A stretch of 64,000 bases of DNA from Liolophura sinensis. Taxonomy: Eukaryota; Mollusca; Polyplacophora; Chitonida; Chitonidae. The position numbers were made by a program, and so were the translations under genes. This document shows, one piece after another, positions 24,301 to 39,300 of the stretch (position 1 is the stretch's first letter; each line of letters starts with the position of its first letter). The DNA is taken from NCBI RefSeq assembly GCF_032854445.1, contig NC_088298.1, forward strand, positions 19,179,976-19,243,975. Reading direction: 5' to 3'. Under the pieces are notes generated by a model. That model worked only from the letters and a program-made list of their open reading frames with translations, had not been told where the DNA came from and searched no databases.

Positions 24301-27300
24301 CTGCGTAGAAATTAAGCTAGATTATCCCTTATGATGGCTTTGCAAAGGAAACTCAGTCTGATTCGACCTTAAGAGGATTTAGAAAATTAAATTTTGAGAT
24401 GACAGGAGTATTTATAGTATGATTTCTGTTTTGTTTTGTCCAATAATTGTCTTGTTCTACTTTAGAATCACCCGCCGAGTTCACAAAGCCTCTAGAAGAT
24501 ACCTCTGCCGAGGAGAGTACCCAGGTCGTCTTGACCTGTGAGATGTCCAAACCCAATGTCAAGGTCGCCTGGTTGAAGGACGGAGAACCAATCACAGCGG
24601 ACGCTCGTCTTCAGCCCGTGACTGACAGCTACATCCAGCAGCTGATCCTGGACGAGGTGACACTGAAGGATGCTGGGAAGTACAGCTGTGTGGCTGGTGA
24701 TGTGTCAACGTCTGCCACGCTCACAGTTCAAGGTCAGTGGGGTCAAGGTCAGATTTTCGTTATTATATGCAGAATTTATGGGACTTGATTCCGCTCTGCT
24801 GCATTCACAAATTATTTTTAAACTTTTCTTTTTGGTCAAATTGAAGTTTGGACTTCACATTGTGTAAACAACATTCTCTAAGAATGAGGTCATTACGTAA
24901 TGTTTTCATTGTCTTCTGACTGGATATGAGTGTTGGTTTCTTCACTTAAAAATAACTTCATATGTTTTTTGACCTCAGTTCTTTGCATAAATCCACCATT
25001 ATTTAGTATAAAAGACTACAGCATATAGAGTAAACCAGAGCAGCCACGACAGAGTTATAGTTGAAAAAAAATGGTCACACGTGAATGCTGAAATACGGCC
25101 TCTTGACTATGTACTCTCATATTATATCTCAAAAAATGGCTACATTATCCTTGACGGCACTGTTATGAATGGATGATATTATTTCCCTTTTTGAAATAAC
25201 ACACAGCCGTGGAAAAAATAATTTTTAGGCATAGAAAGTATTTTCTTACAGCTACAATTGCTTATCTTCTACACTTCTCAAATGTTCTACAACTTAATTG
25301 TTCCGTTTTAGAATTATGCCGAATTTACAAAACCCCTAGAGGAGTTTCTGTATAAAATAAATTTCGTTGTGTCTGGGATTTCTTTGTTTCATTTTGGAAT
25401 TCCCTAACAAGTACATAACTATCAAATACATACCCTGATTTAAAACAAAATAATGTCTTTTTTTTGTTTTAGAATCTCCCGCCGAGTTCACAAAGCCTCT
25501 AGAAGATACCTCTGCCGAGGAGAGTACCCAGGTCGTCATGACCTGTGAGATGTCCAAACCCAATGTCATGGTCACCTGGTTGAAGGACGGAGAACCAATC
25601 ACAGCGGACGCTCGTCTTCAGCCCGTAACTGACAGCTACATCCAGCAGCTGATCCTGGACGAGGTGACACTGAAGGATGCTGGGAAGTACAGCTGTGTTG
25701 CTGGTGACGTGTCGACGTCTGCCACGCTCACAGTTCAAGGTCAGTTACATAAGAGTATTAGAAACAATGAATTGTCAGGAACCTTGATGTACGAGACCAT
25801 TAATGGTTATTCCCGGGATATCGATCAGTGCGGAATAAAATAATGAGTGATTTATTGTTAGAACCACTTTGCAAGTATCTTTTGTAAATTGGCGAAACGA
25901 AGGTTTCCCAGGACCTTGTTTGTAAACATTTTATTTATGTAATTAAGAATTTTTGTATTGAAAAACTGTACAGAATCTATCATGATTGTGGTTCTCTCTG
26001 GCATGTCGCTGCCTCATCTCTGGCACAATTGTAGCAGGCATGTAGCATTCAAATGGCCTTGGACTACCGAGAATGAATATAGGTTACACAGTTTCTACTA
26101 TTTAACTATCGATAACGACCTAACCACTCGTCCGCTACCGTTCCACTGGCAGATAACAAACTCCTACTGGCAGACTTGTGAAGTTTGACAGACTTATTCT
26201 GGAAAGTTTGAAAATACAAATCATTAAGACTACAGAGAATATTCAACAACAATATACAAACCCAAAAGAAACAGCAACCTCCTAACTTTGACCCCGGTGA
26301 CATTGACCTACTTAATCTGGACACTGACATGTTGATTTCAGAACCAGATCTGGACTTCGTGAAGCCTCTCTCTGACCAGACAGTTTCAGAACACTTTGAC
26401 GTGTGTCTGGAGTGCGAGACTTCCAAACCAGGAGTTAAGGTCAAGTGGTTGAAGGACGGCGAAGATATAACCTTGGATGAGCGTTTTAAGGTCATTTCAG
26501 ATGGAACAGTTCAAAGGCTTATCATCCCAGACGCTACTGTGGACGATGAAGCTCAGTACACATGCGCTGTGGGAGACAAGACAACACAGGCTGTTCTCCT
26601 TATTGAAGGTGGGTGAAAGTATTTTTAGAAAGACCAACTTAGTTTTGATATGGCCATTTCTATAATTCTTTTCACCACAATATTTATAGAGCGGAAATAC
26701 CTATCACCAACATTGTTCCTGTCATATTTACATTAATCGCCTTTAAATCTTTTCGGGAATCAAAAAATGCACTTGCGTACGCGAATCTAAAATTAATCAA
26801 AGAACAAGACACTCCCAACTTGTACAACACAGTACACCGAACTTGATAACCTACTTTTTGGTGATTTAATACGGCTTTTGGGCAGAGAATATATTTTACC
26901 CTTAATGTATATATTCTCTCTTAGAATCGCCTCTGGAATTCTTGAAGCCACTGAAGGACACGAAGTGTATTGAAGACGAGTCTGTTACACTAGAATGTGA
27001 AGTTTCCAAACCAGATTTGCCAGCCAAATGGCAGAAGGATGGAAAAGCACTTGTCCCGTCGGATAGAGTCAAGATTATTGTGGATGGACCTGTCCATCGT
27101 CTTGTGATCACATCAGCGACTCTGGACGATGAAGCTCAATACAGGTGCAATGTGGAAGGAAAGTTCACAACCGCCGAGCTATTGGTGGATGGTAAGTCCT
27201 TTGTGTAACCTGACATGAAATCTGGGCAGAACTTCAAGTCAACCCTGCTGAGCATCAGTCTGAACTATTTACAAAATTAACTGAAGGTCCCTAAAAATTG

Positions 27301-30300
27301 GAACCCATAATTCAGCACCAGCTTCTGTTGATTCGGGCATTTAAAAAAAGAAATGTGTCCAAAACTTGATTTGATTCTGATAATATGTACCAAACGCACG
27401 AAAAATGAGGTGAGTTTCAGATAATACAGGTCATTTTGACTTTCCTCCTTACAGAAGCTGAGCTAGTGTTTGAAACTCCGCTGAAGGACCTGACTGTTCC
27501 CGAAAACGACACGACACTCCTCGAATGTCGCCTCAACAAACCAGCCGTGAGAGTGAAGTGGCTTCAAGATGGTGAGGAAATCATCCCTGATGACCGTACC
27601 AAAATGATCTCTGACGGCAACACCCTGAAACTCATCCGCGAGAATACCAAGATGGCCGACAAAGGTCAATACACCGTTGCCATTGACGACTTAAAAAGCT
27701 CTGCTGATCTAACCGTAACAGGTACAGTACATAGACTCCGTGGAAATATTTTTGTGAAAAATGTTGGCTTTTCTGTGTAAGTAGATTCCTTAACCTGATA
27801 AACACTAATATGGACTGTGAATATAACTTTGTTGTAACTGTGTAGAATGTAACAAAGTGTTAAATATGGAAATGAGACCATGCCAAATTGCTAACTGTAC
27901 TAACTTCTCTATCTTGTAACTTTTGCTCTCGACGTCTTGTCAACTTCTATTGCATTTCTTGGCATTTTTACTATAACACTCTTTTACCCATTACTATATT
28001 AGTACTGATTTATTTTGATTGGAGTCTTGTCTATTATTTATCGTTTTGTATCTTTAACTGTTAGAAATTCAAATACTTTCCCAATTAACCGATGCTAAAA
28101 GGACAGCTTAACGTCTTTAACAAATACTGCTTGTATTTATTTATAAGCTAACCATAAACATTAACCATCATAATTGATATAATTTTGGTCACTTAACCTG
28201 CTTAAGAGACGTCATTTGGTACTAATGCAAATTAAGATTTTGTTGAAGAAGAAATTCAACGGTATAGGAGACATGTTCTCTCCATTCGTTAAGAGTTTTC
28301 CATAAAGATTAAGGTTCAGGCTTCTCACTGGGACATCGAAATCTCCACATCAGCTATGGCGATGTTAAGCTGTTCAGCCTAGACTTAGCCATTTGTGTTG
28401 CCATGCAGCCATAGCGTTAGCTTTGCATCACTTTCACCTTCAGGGGAGGAACTAGTGATTCTCGTACCTTTACGTGATATCACTGTATCTGAGAAGGAGA
28501 GCGCTGTATTCGAATGCGAAGTATCCATCGCTGGACTTTCTGCCACATGGTACCAAGGGGAACGCGAGGTCACGCCTGATTTCGGCTACGACGTTTTCTC
28601 CGAGGGCAAATATCATGAGCTTGTCATAGACAAGACGGAATGCTCCGATTCTGGCTTTATCACCGTCAAAATTGGCAATAAAGAATCCACTTCTATGTTA
28701 ACTGTGAAAGGTATTCCTGATCAGACTAGCTGAATTTTACATGGTTGTTAAATTTCACGAAGTGAAAAGCGTTATAATTGTGAGAGAGAAAAAAGATTCA
28801 CAAATGGGTGTAGTTCTCTTTAGGGGAGAAAATGGCTCAGAGATCAAGTTGTTTCGTGTAATTGATAAATCTAGTACTGATTTAAAAGAACTAGTACAAA
28901 TATCCTGGAATTATCTGTGTTTAGCCAATTTTGTTCAACCACTGCATGTCGTTTAGCTGGAATGGATCCGTATGGTAAACTCATTATTAATGACTGGATA
29001 GTAATCATTAACATGAGGGAGTGGAAGGACATGTAACAGTATTTGCGAAGACTAACATATCTTTTTTGTTTGAGTTTTTACTGTACGTTTCCAAGGGTTG
29101 TGTTATTATTGATATAAGCTTCCTGTTATTATTGATATAAGCTTCCTGTTATTGTAATGGTATGCTAATGTTTTGGATGTGCGTTGTATTTGCCCTTCCT
29201 TTGAAAATTAATAAGGTTATTAATGAATTAAATAAGAAATTAATAAGGCTAATAATGTCAAAAGGTTACATAACTGGAAAAGTTGTTGACTTGTTGATGT
29301 GTGTATTCTTTTTATTTTCCAACTCTCGATCAACAGAGCTTCCTCTGAAGATTTTGGAACCTCTGTGCGACCTTGAGATATTTGAAGGTCAACCAGTCAC
29401 TCTCCGGTGTGAAGTCAGCAAACCCAACATCCAGTCAAAATGGCTGAAAAACGGAAAGGCAGTCAGTCCCTCTGATCACGTGACCATTTCCGTAGAAAAC
29501 GGAAACCACACCCTGACGATTCCATCTGCCATCTTGGACGATACAGCCGAGTATACGTGCACTCTGGCTGACTTGAAGACATCAGCTAAGCTCGCTGTCA
29601 AAGGTAAACTGATATCTCTTTTGTATTTGGTGTTAAATTTGTTTATATCGTTGGTATTAAACATGTTTGTCTGAAATTTATCTTAGTTTTCATTATTCTT
29701 TTATAATTAACAATTTAAATGATTACAATACTACAATCAAATCAATCACCTCCTTAAGATATTTTACCGCATGAATTACTCATCATATTGGGGACATTTT
29801 CCACCCATTCTGAGTGCAGGATTTAACCAATGAAGTAGGACTGCAAAGATTACAATATCCAGGGCATACTGAATGATGTACAGGTTTCAAAGAAAGTTAA
29901 CATTAGAGTCTATGACCTCAGTTATCGACATGCAATCATTGGCACCTAACAGATGAAGCAGGTGTGCGCGCATTTGACATCGTCCAAAGTATAATAACTT
30001 CGCTTGTCTTCATTGATTCAAATTTGTAAATCTGCTTTGCTTTTTGGGTTTTTTAGAAGAGCCTTTTGATTTCACCAAACCCTTGGAAGACATTGAGGTC
30101 ATGGAAGGACTGACAGCTACCCTCGAATGCGAAGTCTCCAAACCCAACATGGCCGCCGAGTGGTACAAAGATGGCGTGCGCCTCCAAGATGGCGGCCGCT
30201 ACAAGATTCTCATGGATGGTGTCCGACATGTCCTCCAGATTGAAGATGTGGAATACGAGGATGAGGCTGAATACAACGTCAAGATCGCTGACAAATCCTC

Positions 30301-33300
30301 AATGGCCACTCTCCTTGTTGAAGGTAATTTGTTTGCAATTCTTTGTGGTGTTGATACAACTTTCTCACAGACTCTCATGCTCTTAATCTATGTTTTGAAG
30401 TTTGACTCAGCCAGGAAGGATACTTCAAAGAAGGCCTTCATCACAAACCATTCACTTCATACATTTTGAAACCTTTAGGTGCCGTAATGAAATAAAACCT
30501 AAGACGTACAGCATGGAGAATAAATTTAGAACAGCGACGTCAGTGTGATTGCTGGCAAAACACCAATTACTACATGTATCAACCACCAAATTACAGAAGG
30601 AGCCATAGACTTCATCCGGCCATTGGAAGACGTGACCTTGACCGAGGTACCCTCGACCGCCGTGTTTGAATGTGAGGTATCTCTGGAGAACGTCCATTCC
30701 AAATGGTACAAGGCCAACAAGCCACTCTCTCCTGGAGACAAATACGAGATGGTTGTCGAGGGGCGTGTCCATCGCCTTCTAATTCACGACGCTACAGCCA
30801 ATGACGAAACAGGGTACAGCATCGTTGCTAGAGGCAAGAAATCTGCGGCTGAGCTGTTTGTTGAAGGTAAGGCGATCATTGTATAGTGGCATGGGCTAAA
30901 AGGGACACATCACCAGAGAAAATGTGCTTTTACCATTATGGCTTCTTGGAAAGGTGCGATTTTAAACTTGACAAAATTTAAATGCTAGATCATATTACCT
31001 GGCGAAGTGAGAAGGTGTACTGCAAACAATTATCCTCTATCCATTAACATGATCATCATATGGCAGGTAAAGCATCTGGAGTGATTCGTTAAATAAAATT
31101 CAAATAAGCAAGTAAATCATATAACTTCGTTTGATTTATTTGATTTGATTGGTGTTTTACCCAGTACTCAAGAATGTTTCACTTATACGATGGCGGCTAG
31201 CATTATTGTGGGAGGAAACTGTCAGACCTTCACACTTACGGTGGGAGAGGAAGTCATTGTGAGCTGGACTTGAACTCACAGTGACCGCATTGGTGGGAGG
31301 CTCCTGGATCATTATCGTGCTGGTGTGCAAATCCTCTCAGCGACGGAAGCCCCCAAGTTTTGCCTTTGATATAAACTAAGTTGAGGGTAGAGGGACCAGA
31401 GAGCATAGAGACCATCCTACAGCCATAGTCACAAGATTTGCCCTTTGTAGCGGCAGTGTTTATCTTTGCATAAACTATCAATTTTTTGTGCCACTGTTTT
31501 ATCAAAGAATATACTAGTTCGATGTTCTCAATTATTCCACAGCCCCACCACAGATCTACTTGGAAGACAAGTTCAAGGACACTGTCTACGTCAAGGCAGG
31601 ACAATCATACGCCTTTGAAATTCCCTTCACGGCCAATCCTCAGCCAAAGGTTACCTGGGGATTTAACGACGGTCCTCTGAGAGATGAAACCAGAATGGAC
31701 GTGGATACAATCTACAACATGACCACCCTCAGACTGACCAAAGCTGAGAGAGGAGACACAGGCGAACTTAATCTCACCATCGAGAACCCCAACGGCAAAA
31801 TCACCATCAATATTAACCTTGTTGTCTTAGGTGAGTCAGAACTGTGTTGTTAGTGGGTGTCCATGGTGTCTGTGTTAGGTCAAGTACGGGTTGGTTAGTG
31901 TGAACCGTGACTGGCTGTGATGCCGTGTTTTAGCGTGGCATTAAGATTGAAAGTCCAGGGGCGCACTCAACTCAAGTCAAACTTTGTAATGTGATTTAAA
32001 AAGGAGAATGGTGAATATCGAATAATTGTTTTATGTTGAGATAGATTTGGGACTGGGAGGCCAGAAGTTATGTATTACCTATCGATGGTACATGCATATG
32101 TTGATTTTAATCAAAAATATTTTGTAGAATCTCTCACAGTGCATGGCCTATTTGGTCAGATAAGCACCAAAACAGGAAGTATTTAGACTGTCAATCTGAG
32201 AACATTTGGCCTGACACTGCTCGATATTTAGCACAGGCCTCGCGACTCAGATATTCTATCCACTCTGTTCGAGAGGACCATCCAGATTTTAGAAAAGCGA
32301 TAGCTAACACTCTGCTATCACTATATTTGTTCGTTTATGCATCGTTTGGATTATTTTCTGCTTGATTATCAATCAGTTACTTAAGCTAACCTTTCTGAAA
32401 TGTGTGCCTGTGATTATTAAAGTTCATTTAAATGATTATTCTGTTTTTTTCCTTTCAGACAAGCCCGATGCTCCACAAGACCTGGAGGTCACTGATGTGT
32501 CTGCGGAGGCGATTGGCCTGCGTTGGTTACCCCCTGCGGATGACGGCGGTGGAGAAATCCTCAGGTATATCGTGGAGAAACGTGACGCCACGCGGCGAAG
32601 CTGGCAGAAGGTCGGAGAAACCAATAATCTGGAAATCACGGCCGACAAGTTGGTGGAAGGAAACCAATACTTCTTCAGAGTGTTCGCTGAGAATGAGTAC
32701 GGTGCCAGTGAACCAGTCGAGCTCGCTGAACCGGTCACCGCAAAGAACCAGTTTGGTAAGTGGTTTCTTTTTTTGCAACACGACGGGATGGCAATGTGAG
32801 CAGAAACTGAAACTTACTACTTTTAATTTTCCTAGTATTATCAAATGACTTTCAAAACAAGAATCAAAATGGTTCATTTCCCCGTTTTTACGTCTGTGTC
32901 TTATAGTAGATATTTGCTTGAACATGCAGATGTGTTTAGGCAGATTTTTAATTCCTACAAATATAAAATATGTGAAATGTAATTGTTCAATTCTGCAGTG
33001 GAGCCCGATGCTCCAGACGCACCGGAAATCACCGACATTTTCCACGACTCCGCCATGGTTACTTGGCAACCACCAGAGAATGATGGTGGCTCACCTGTGA
33101 TTGGCTACTATCTGGAACGGAAGTCCTCATACAGCCCACGCTGGGTGAAGGCAGACAAAGACCTGATCCCTGAGACGAGTTTCAAGGCCAAGGACCTGAT
33201 AGAAGATAACGAGTATGAATTCCGTGTGATCGCTGAGAACAAGGCTGGTCTGAGCAAGCCCAGTCCTCCCTCAAAACCATTCACTGCCAAAGACCCATGG

Positions 33301-36300
33301 GGTACGTTTGACCACTGATAATATTGTTACGTTTATTTAGTTTGTTTGGCTATATTTTTGGCCACATCGTGGCTTCGTTTTTTATTCGTCACTGAGGAAA
33401 GTTATTTAGTGTTTAGATTCAGCAGTATGCTATCTTCATCTGATTACGCTTCATCTTCGTCATGTATGCGATGGAAGTGAATTATGCTTGTGTACAGGAT
33501 CATTACAATAATATATTGAAGCCAACAAATATTTGAATCAATTGAGTGATCAACATGAAACATTTTATTTGCGTATCCTTACAGACAAGCCCGGTCGCCC
33601 AGCACCACCTCACGTGACCGTGAACGACGATTGTTCCGCATCATTGACTTGGTCACCGCCACAAGATGACGGCGGAAGCCCCATCACTAACTACAACGTA
33701 GAGTATCGCCGAGCCGGATCACGTGCCTGGACGAAAGCCAATGAGAACATCGCACTGCCGGACTGTAGCTTCACGGTGAAGGGTCTGCAGGAAGGGGCGG
33801 AGTTTGAATTCCGTGTCAGCGCTGATAACAGGGCGGGCACTGGTGACGCCTCCGAACCCACTCAGCCAATCAAAATTGAAAAACCCACAGGTATGGAGAC
33901 GTGCCCTTCGACTGTTGACTTAAAGATTACAATAAAGCCCCCATAATTCCGCGAGCTGTATATCCAAAAATTTACCTTGCTGTACTAGGCTCGTGAAAAA
34001 TCATCAGAAATTTGATGTGATCACATACACTGTATAACTGCACGTGATTTTTCACCAACTAGTCACCATTGTGAACTACGGTTTGTACAGCAGGCTTATT
34101 AGTTCGTGAAAACTCCCATGAGATTATGAATAATTTACTTCAAGTGATTTCGACATAGAAGATGTAGTTAATTAAGACAGAGAAGCCTGTGCTAAACTGA
34201 ATGTTTATCTATAGCTGTCTTTGGTGTGAAGTCAGTAGTAACCAAGGCTACTAACTTATGCTAAAATTTAACCCAGAATCTCTTTTCTCCAGTTATCATC
34301 GACTCTGTAGTATTTTAAGAGGATGTAATATCCTTTACTCCACTTCAAGGGTGGTAAAGTTATTTAGTCTTCTTCAAACTGTCTGTCGCCACAATATGGC
34401 GGAAATATTGCTGACGTGGCGTTAAGCCATAATCATTCATTCTTCAGACTGTCAGCCTTATCTGTTTTTCCCAATGAAATAAACCAAATTTCAAAAGTTT
34501 TTTTCGGGTAAGTTTCCCTTACTGAACATAAATAACCAATTATTTCGACGTACGGCATAAAACTCCAATCAAATAAACAAGTAATTATTATCTTGGCCTT
34601 CAGAACCTTTGGAATTCGTGCGACCTCTAGAGGACATTGATGTCATGGAGGGTGAACCCGCCTCTCTGGAATGTGAAGTCAACAAACCAAATATGACGGC
34701 TCAGTGGCTCAAAGACGATGTGCCGATCAAAGATGGCGGGCGTTACAAGATGATTGTTGACGGATGTAAACACGTCCTGGAAATCGAAGAAGTCGAGTAT
34801 GATGACGAGGCGGACTACACCGTCAAGATTGCTGATAAGACATCCATGGCCACACTGATGGTTGATGGTAAGTTGCTGATACAGATGGTTACAAAGAATT
34901 TTGTAAGTCGAGTAGCGGTTTGTGTATGAATTGTAAACAATCATGATGGATGAAATCTCGTTGATACATAGGGCACATTGAGGAAAAATATTACTGTTTT
35001 ACATTAGGATCAAATTAGATATTATTTCTGCTGGTTCAAAAGTTCTATTACTTGTATGTCAGTTGAAATGTAAGACCATAATAACATTGGTAGTTTAGTT
35101 TAATCTTTACTAATTCTACCTGTGCTTAAATGTTCAGTGTGTAATTTCCTGAAACATACAATTGCACTGCAAAATTTTGAAATTGCAGAAGAAGGAATCA
35201 CATTCGTTCGCCCACTAGAAGACGTTGACATCGAACAGTTGCCGGCTGATGCCGTATTTGAGTGTGAAGTCTCGCTTGAAAACGTCCCTGCCAAATGGTA
35301 CAAGGCCAATAAACCACTCAAAGCAGGAGACAAATACGAGATGATCGTGGACGGCTGTGTCCATCGTCTCATCATACATGACGTGAACTCCAACGACGAG
35401 ACTGAATACAGTATTGTGGCGAGAGGCAAGAAGTCAGCAGCAGAACTCTTTATTGAAGGTACGTATTTTGGGGGTCAGATTCTCTTAGAGCAATATTTCA
35501 TGTTATGTCTTGCGTGCGCCTCTCTACTTCGACCCTTTGTGACACACGCAACAAAAATCTGGGAAATGTCAAGATGGCAATGCTTGAGACGAAAATGTAT
35601 GAAAGTTTAGTTTTAAAACTGTTTTATTTTCTTCAAAAATTTTAGATTGACACCTTTCTTGATTGTGGCATGAATAAAAGCTTTATATTTCCAAGTTAAA
35701 CGGAAAAAACATGAACACGTGTACAATTACTTTTAACCCAATGCTTTTCACACCCGATTGTCAGTGTCAGCTCGTCAGTGTCAACTCGTTTGTCAGTATC
35801 AGCTGAATTTATTTTCATATTTTATATATATTTTAGCTCCGCCTCACATTTACCTCGAAGATAAATTTAAAGAGACCGTCTACGTCAAAGCTGGACAGTC
35901 CTACGCCTTCGAGATCCCGTTCAACGCTAATCCTCAGCCAACAGTTACCTGGGGATTTAACAACGGCCCTCTGAGGGACGAGGCCAGAATGGACGTGGAC
36001 ACAATCTACAACATGACCACCCTCAGACTGACCAAAGCTGAGAGAGGAGACACAGGCGAACTGAATCTCACCATCGAGAATCCCAACGGCAAAATCACCA
36101 TCAATATTAACCTTGTCGTTCTGGGTAAGAAAATGACTTTTCGATTTGTATTTTAAAACATAAAATTGGGGGTTTTAAATGATGAAGGTCTTTATAATCA
36201 AGTTTGGGAGCAAATATAAAAAATATACAGGAAGAGGTAGGCGTATTTAATGGTGTTAATGTGTTTGGCCATGTTTGCGATATTTGTTTAGCGTTTAAGT

Positions 36301-39300
36301 GTGAAAATATAGACGTCAAAAATAAAGAGAAACATCAACGGAGAGCGGACCAACTGATAATCTTGATTTATGTCATCATCAATTTATTTTACTGTTTCAG
36401 ACAAACCGGATGCCCCGACTGACCTTGAGGTCACGAACGTATCCGCGGAAGCGATTGGCCTACGCTGGCTGCCACCAGAAAACAATGGTGGTGGAGAAAT
36501 TCTCCAGTACATTGTGGAAAAACGCGACGCCACACGACGCAGCTGGCAGAAGGTCGGAGAAACCGAGAACTTGGAGATAGTGGCTGACAATCTTGTGGAA
36601 GGATGCCAGTATCTTTTCCGGGTATTCGCGGAAAACAAATATGGAGTCAGTGAACCTGTGGAGCTGGCTGAGCCAGTTACAGCAAAGAACCAGTTTGGTG
36701 AGTGGACTTTAAACTTCAGTCTTATTAGTGACCAGTTGATATGAGGCATTTTCTTTTATTTTCAAACAGCCAAAGATCACTATTGGCCATGAATTTATGA
36801 TTTTCCATTCCGTGGTTTTGTATAGTAAGGTTACGAGCCAGAAACAGAACAGGAATGAGGTGGTGGTTAATTTGGCATTGTTTCTTCACAAATGAATGGT
36901 GTTTACCTGAAAAAAGAGCTGTACGCTGTTTAGAGAACACGATTGAAGCATTTTAGAGCATTCATATATTTTGAATAAATAAATACAAATGAAACCTAAG
37001 AAATGAACATATAACTTAATGCGAGCATTTGTATGTTCTGTCGTCGGAAAAGCTTACGTCGATGAGTTTGCAGTGTATGTTTCATTTATAAACTGGAAGT
37101 CCCGCTCAAATACTGATATTTATTTCTTCAGGAGTCCCAGACGCCCCAGATGCTCCCGAAGTTACCGACATTTTCCACGACTCCGCCCTGCTTACCTGGC
37201 AACCACCGAAAAGCGATGGCGGCTCGCCTGTGATTGGCTACTACGTGGAAAGGAAGTCCTCGTTCAGTCCTCGCTGGGTGAAGGCAGACAAGGAACGAGT
37301 CCCAGAGACCAGTTTGAAGACCAAAGATCTGATTGAAGAGAATGAGTACGAGTTTAGAGTCATCGCTGAGAATAAAGCTGGTCTTAGTGAGCCGAGTCCT
37401 CCCTCAAAACCATTCACAGCCAAAGACCCATGGGGTAAGACAACAGAGTTTTATATGTCACTGTAAGGAAGATTCTTGCAATCAGGATAGGTGTTTTGTT
37501 TGATCTGTTATGGAGTGCTTCCATGACCTTCTTCGGGCAAATTAGAGCGACGCAATGCTCTTATACACCAGCCCATGTTGATTTTCCACCAGTATGGCCG
37601 ACAGTTTTTTTTTGTTCAGTGTTTATGTCGCCAATATATGAAATAAGCGTAGAATAAACTTTTCTGTGGCTCTGCATGTGTACTGTGTTTTAAGAAGATC
37701 ATGTTGAAATGATAGCTTTATTTAAATAGTATGCATTATAGCTTGCTTTATTTAATAATATAGCAATATATTGCTTTTTTGTAATATGTCTGTAATATCC
37801 CTGTAAATCAACCATTTGGGATGAAGTATGAACGAACAAAAGCTAACCACATTGAGGTAATGATTTAATCAACCAGTCTGTTGCCCCTCTTCAGACAAAC
37901 CCGGCCCGCCAGGTGTCCCCACTGTGGCCGGCATGGACAACACGTCCGTGGCGTTACGTTGGGCCTCGCCTGAAGATGACGGCGGATGTCCGGTGTCCAA
38001 CTACAACGTGGAGTATCGCCGTGTGGGATCGCGCACGTGGACCAAGGCCAATGAGAACATCGCTGTACCAGACTGTAACTACACCGTCAAGGGACTGAAG
38101 GAAGACGCGGAGTACGAGTTCCGGGTTAGTGCTGATAACAAGGCCGGGACTGGACAACCCTCCGAAATCACAGAACCAATCAAAATCAAGGAACCTGTTG
38201 GTAAGGAAATGGCGGATTCTGTATTGTCATTTAATTTAATGTCATACTCTTTGAATTGATTTCTAATAGAATTGTTTATCAGTTATTTTTATGGGCCAAA
38301 CAAGACTGAAACGTAAATTAAACAATTGATTTTATTTCACCAGAGGGTATCCCACCAGAGTTACTGGAGCCTATGCAAGACATCACTGTTGTTGAACCCA
38401 ACGATGCCATCTTGGAATGCGACATTGATGCCGGAGAACCGGAAGCTGAGATCACATGGTAAGTGTTCAGGGATGAATTTGAAATCAAGCTGTTAGTGAC
38501 TGTGGTCTGACCAGCTCCAAAATGCAGTGCCAACTAAACGTTTTGGAACATAACATTTTTCAATTTCTTGAATGAAATTGCTCATCCTTCAGATGCCTTA
38601 TAAGGCTTGAGCTTATGCTGATATTTATTTCAGAAAGTGAAGAAACGTATTCTGTCAGCAACTAAACAGTCTTTTACCTAACGTCCTTGATTTTAGAGAT
38701 TATGGTCAGCTGAAGTATAAAACTAAAAGCTGACTGGTCTGTGCTATATTCCGCTGAATCAATCACTTCGCTGATTTATTAAACTGTATTATTGTCATTA
38801 TGTTTATCCCTCGTTAAATCATTTTCCAAATTGTCCATGTTTTCTTAGGTACAAGGGCACAAAGACGATCAAGAAAAGTCCTAAGTATGAGATGAGCTAC
38901 GAGGACGATGTAGCAGCTCTAGTCATCCATAAGACAGAGCCTGCTGACGCAGGGTTGTACCAGTGTGAGGCAGCTAACGTGCTGGGACGGGTGCAGACCG
39001 AGGGAACACTCGCTGTCCACAGTAAGTTTTACCCTTGTAAGATCAGTGAGCTTAGACCATAAAATTGGCCTGTCAAATATTTGTCGTAGGTCAGTGGTTT
39101 TTCCGCTATGAATATGTAAATTAATTTCTGTGAAGACTAAAGAAAGGACTAATCTGCTGTGTAGCATGTGACTTCCCCGCTTATCAGTCGATGTCAGTCG
39201 TGGCCAGTATACTGGGTGAGGCGTCTTGGTTGCTGTCTTCCACGGGACACCATTATATACAAAAATTTGTCAACATTCGAAAGTACTGTTGAAGACAATA

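Larger units (their letters stand above)
21574..24775. repeat. tandem array of 0.72-kb Ig exon plus intron units
   Basis: Exon starts at 21574, 22293, 23018, 23742 and 24466 are spaced 719, 725, 724 and 724 bases. The last three full units are nearly identical through the intron as well. The array ends in the intron after 24466, where similarity stops around 24770. Confidence 0.95.

Noticed and set aside
26106-26495. 129-codon minus-strand ORF across Ig-26
   Set aside because: It is an antisense shadow of the Ig exon plus intron with no domain of its own.
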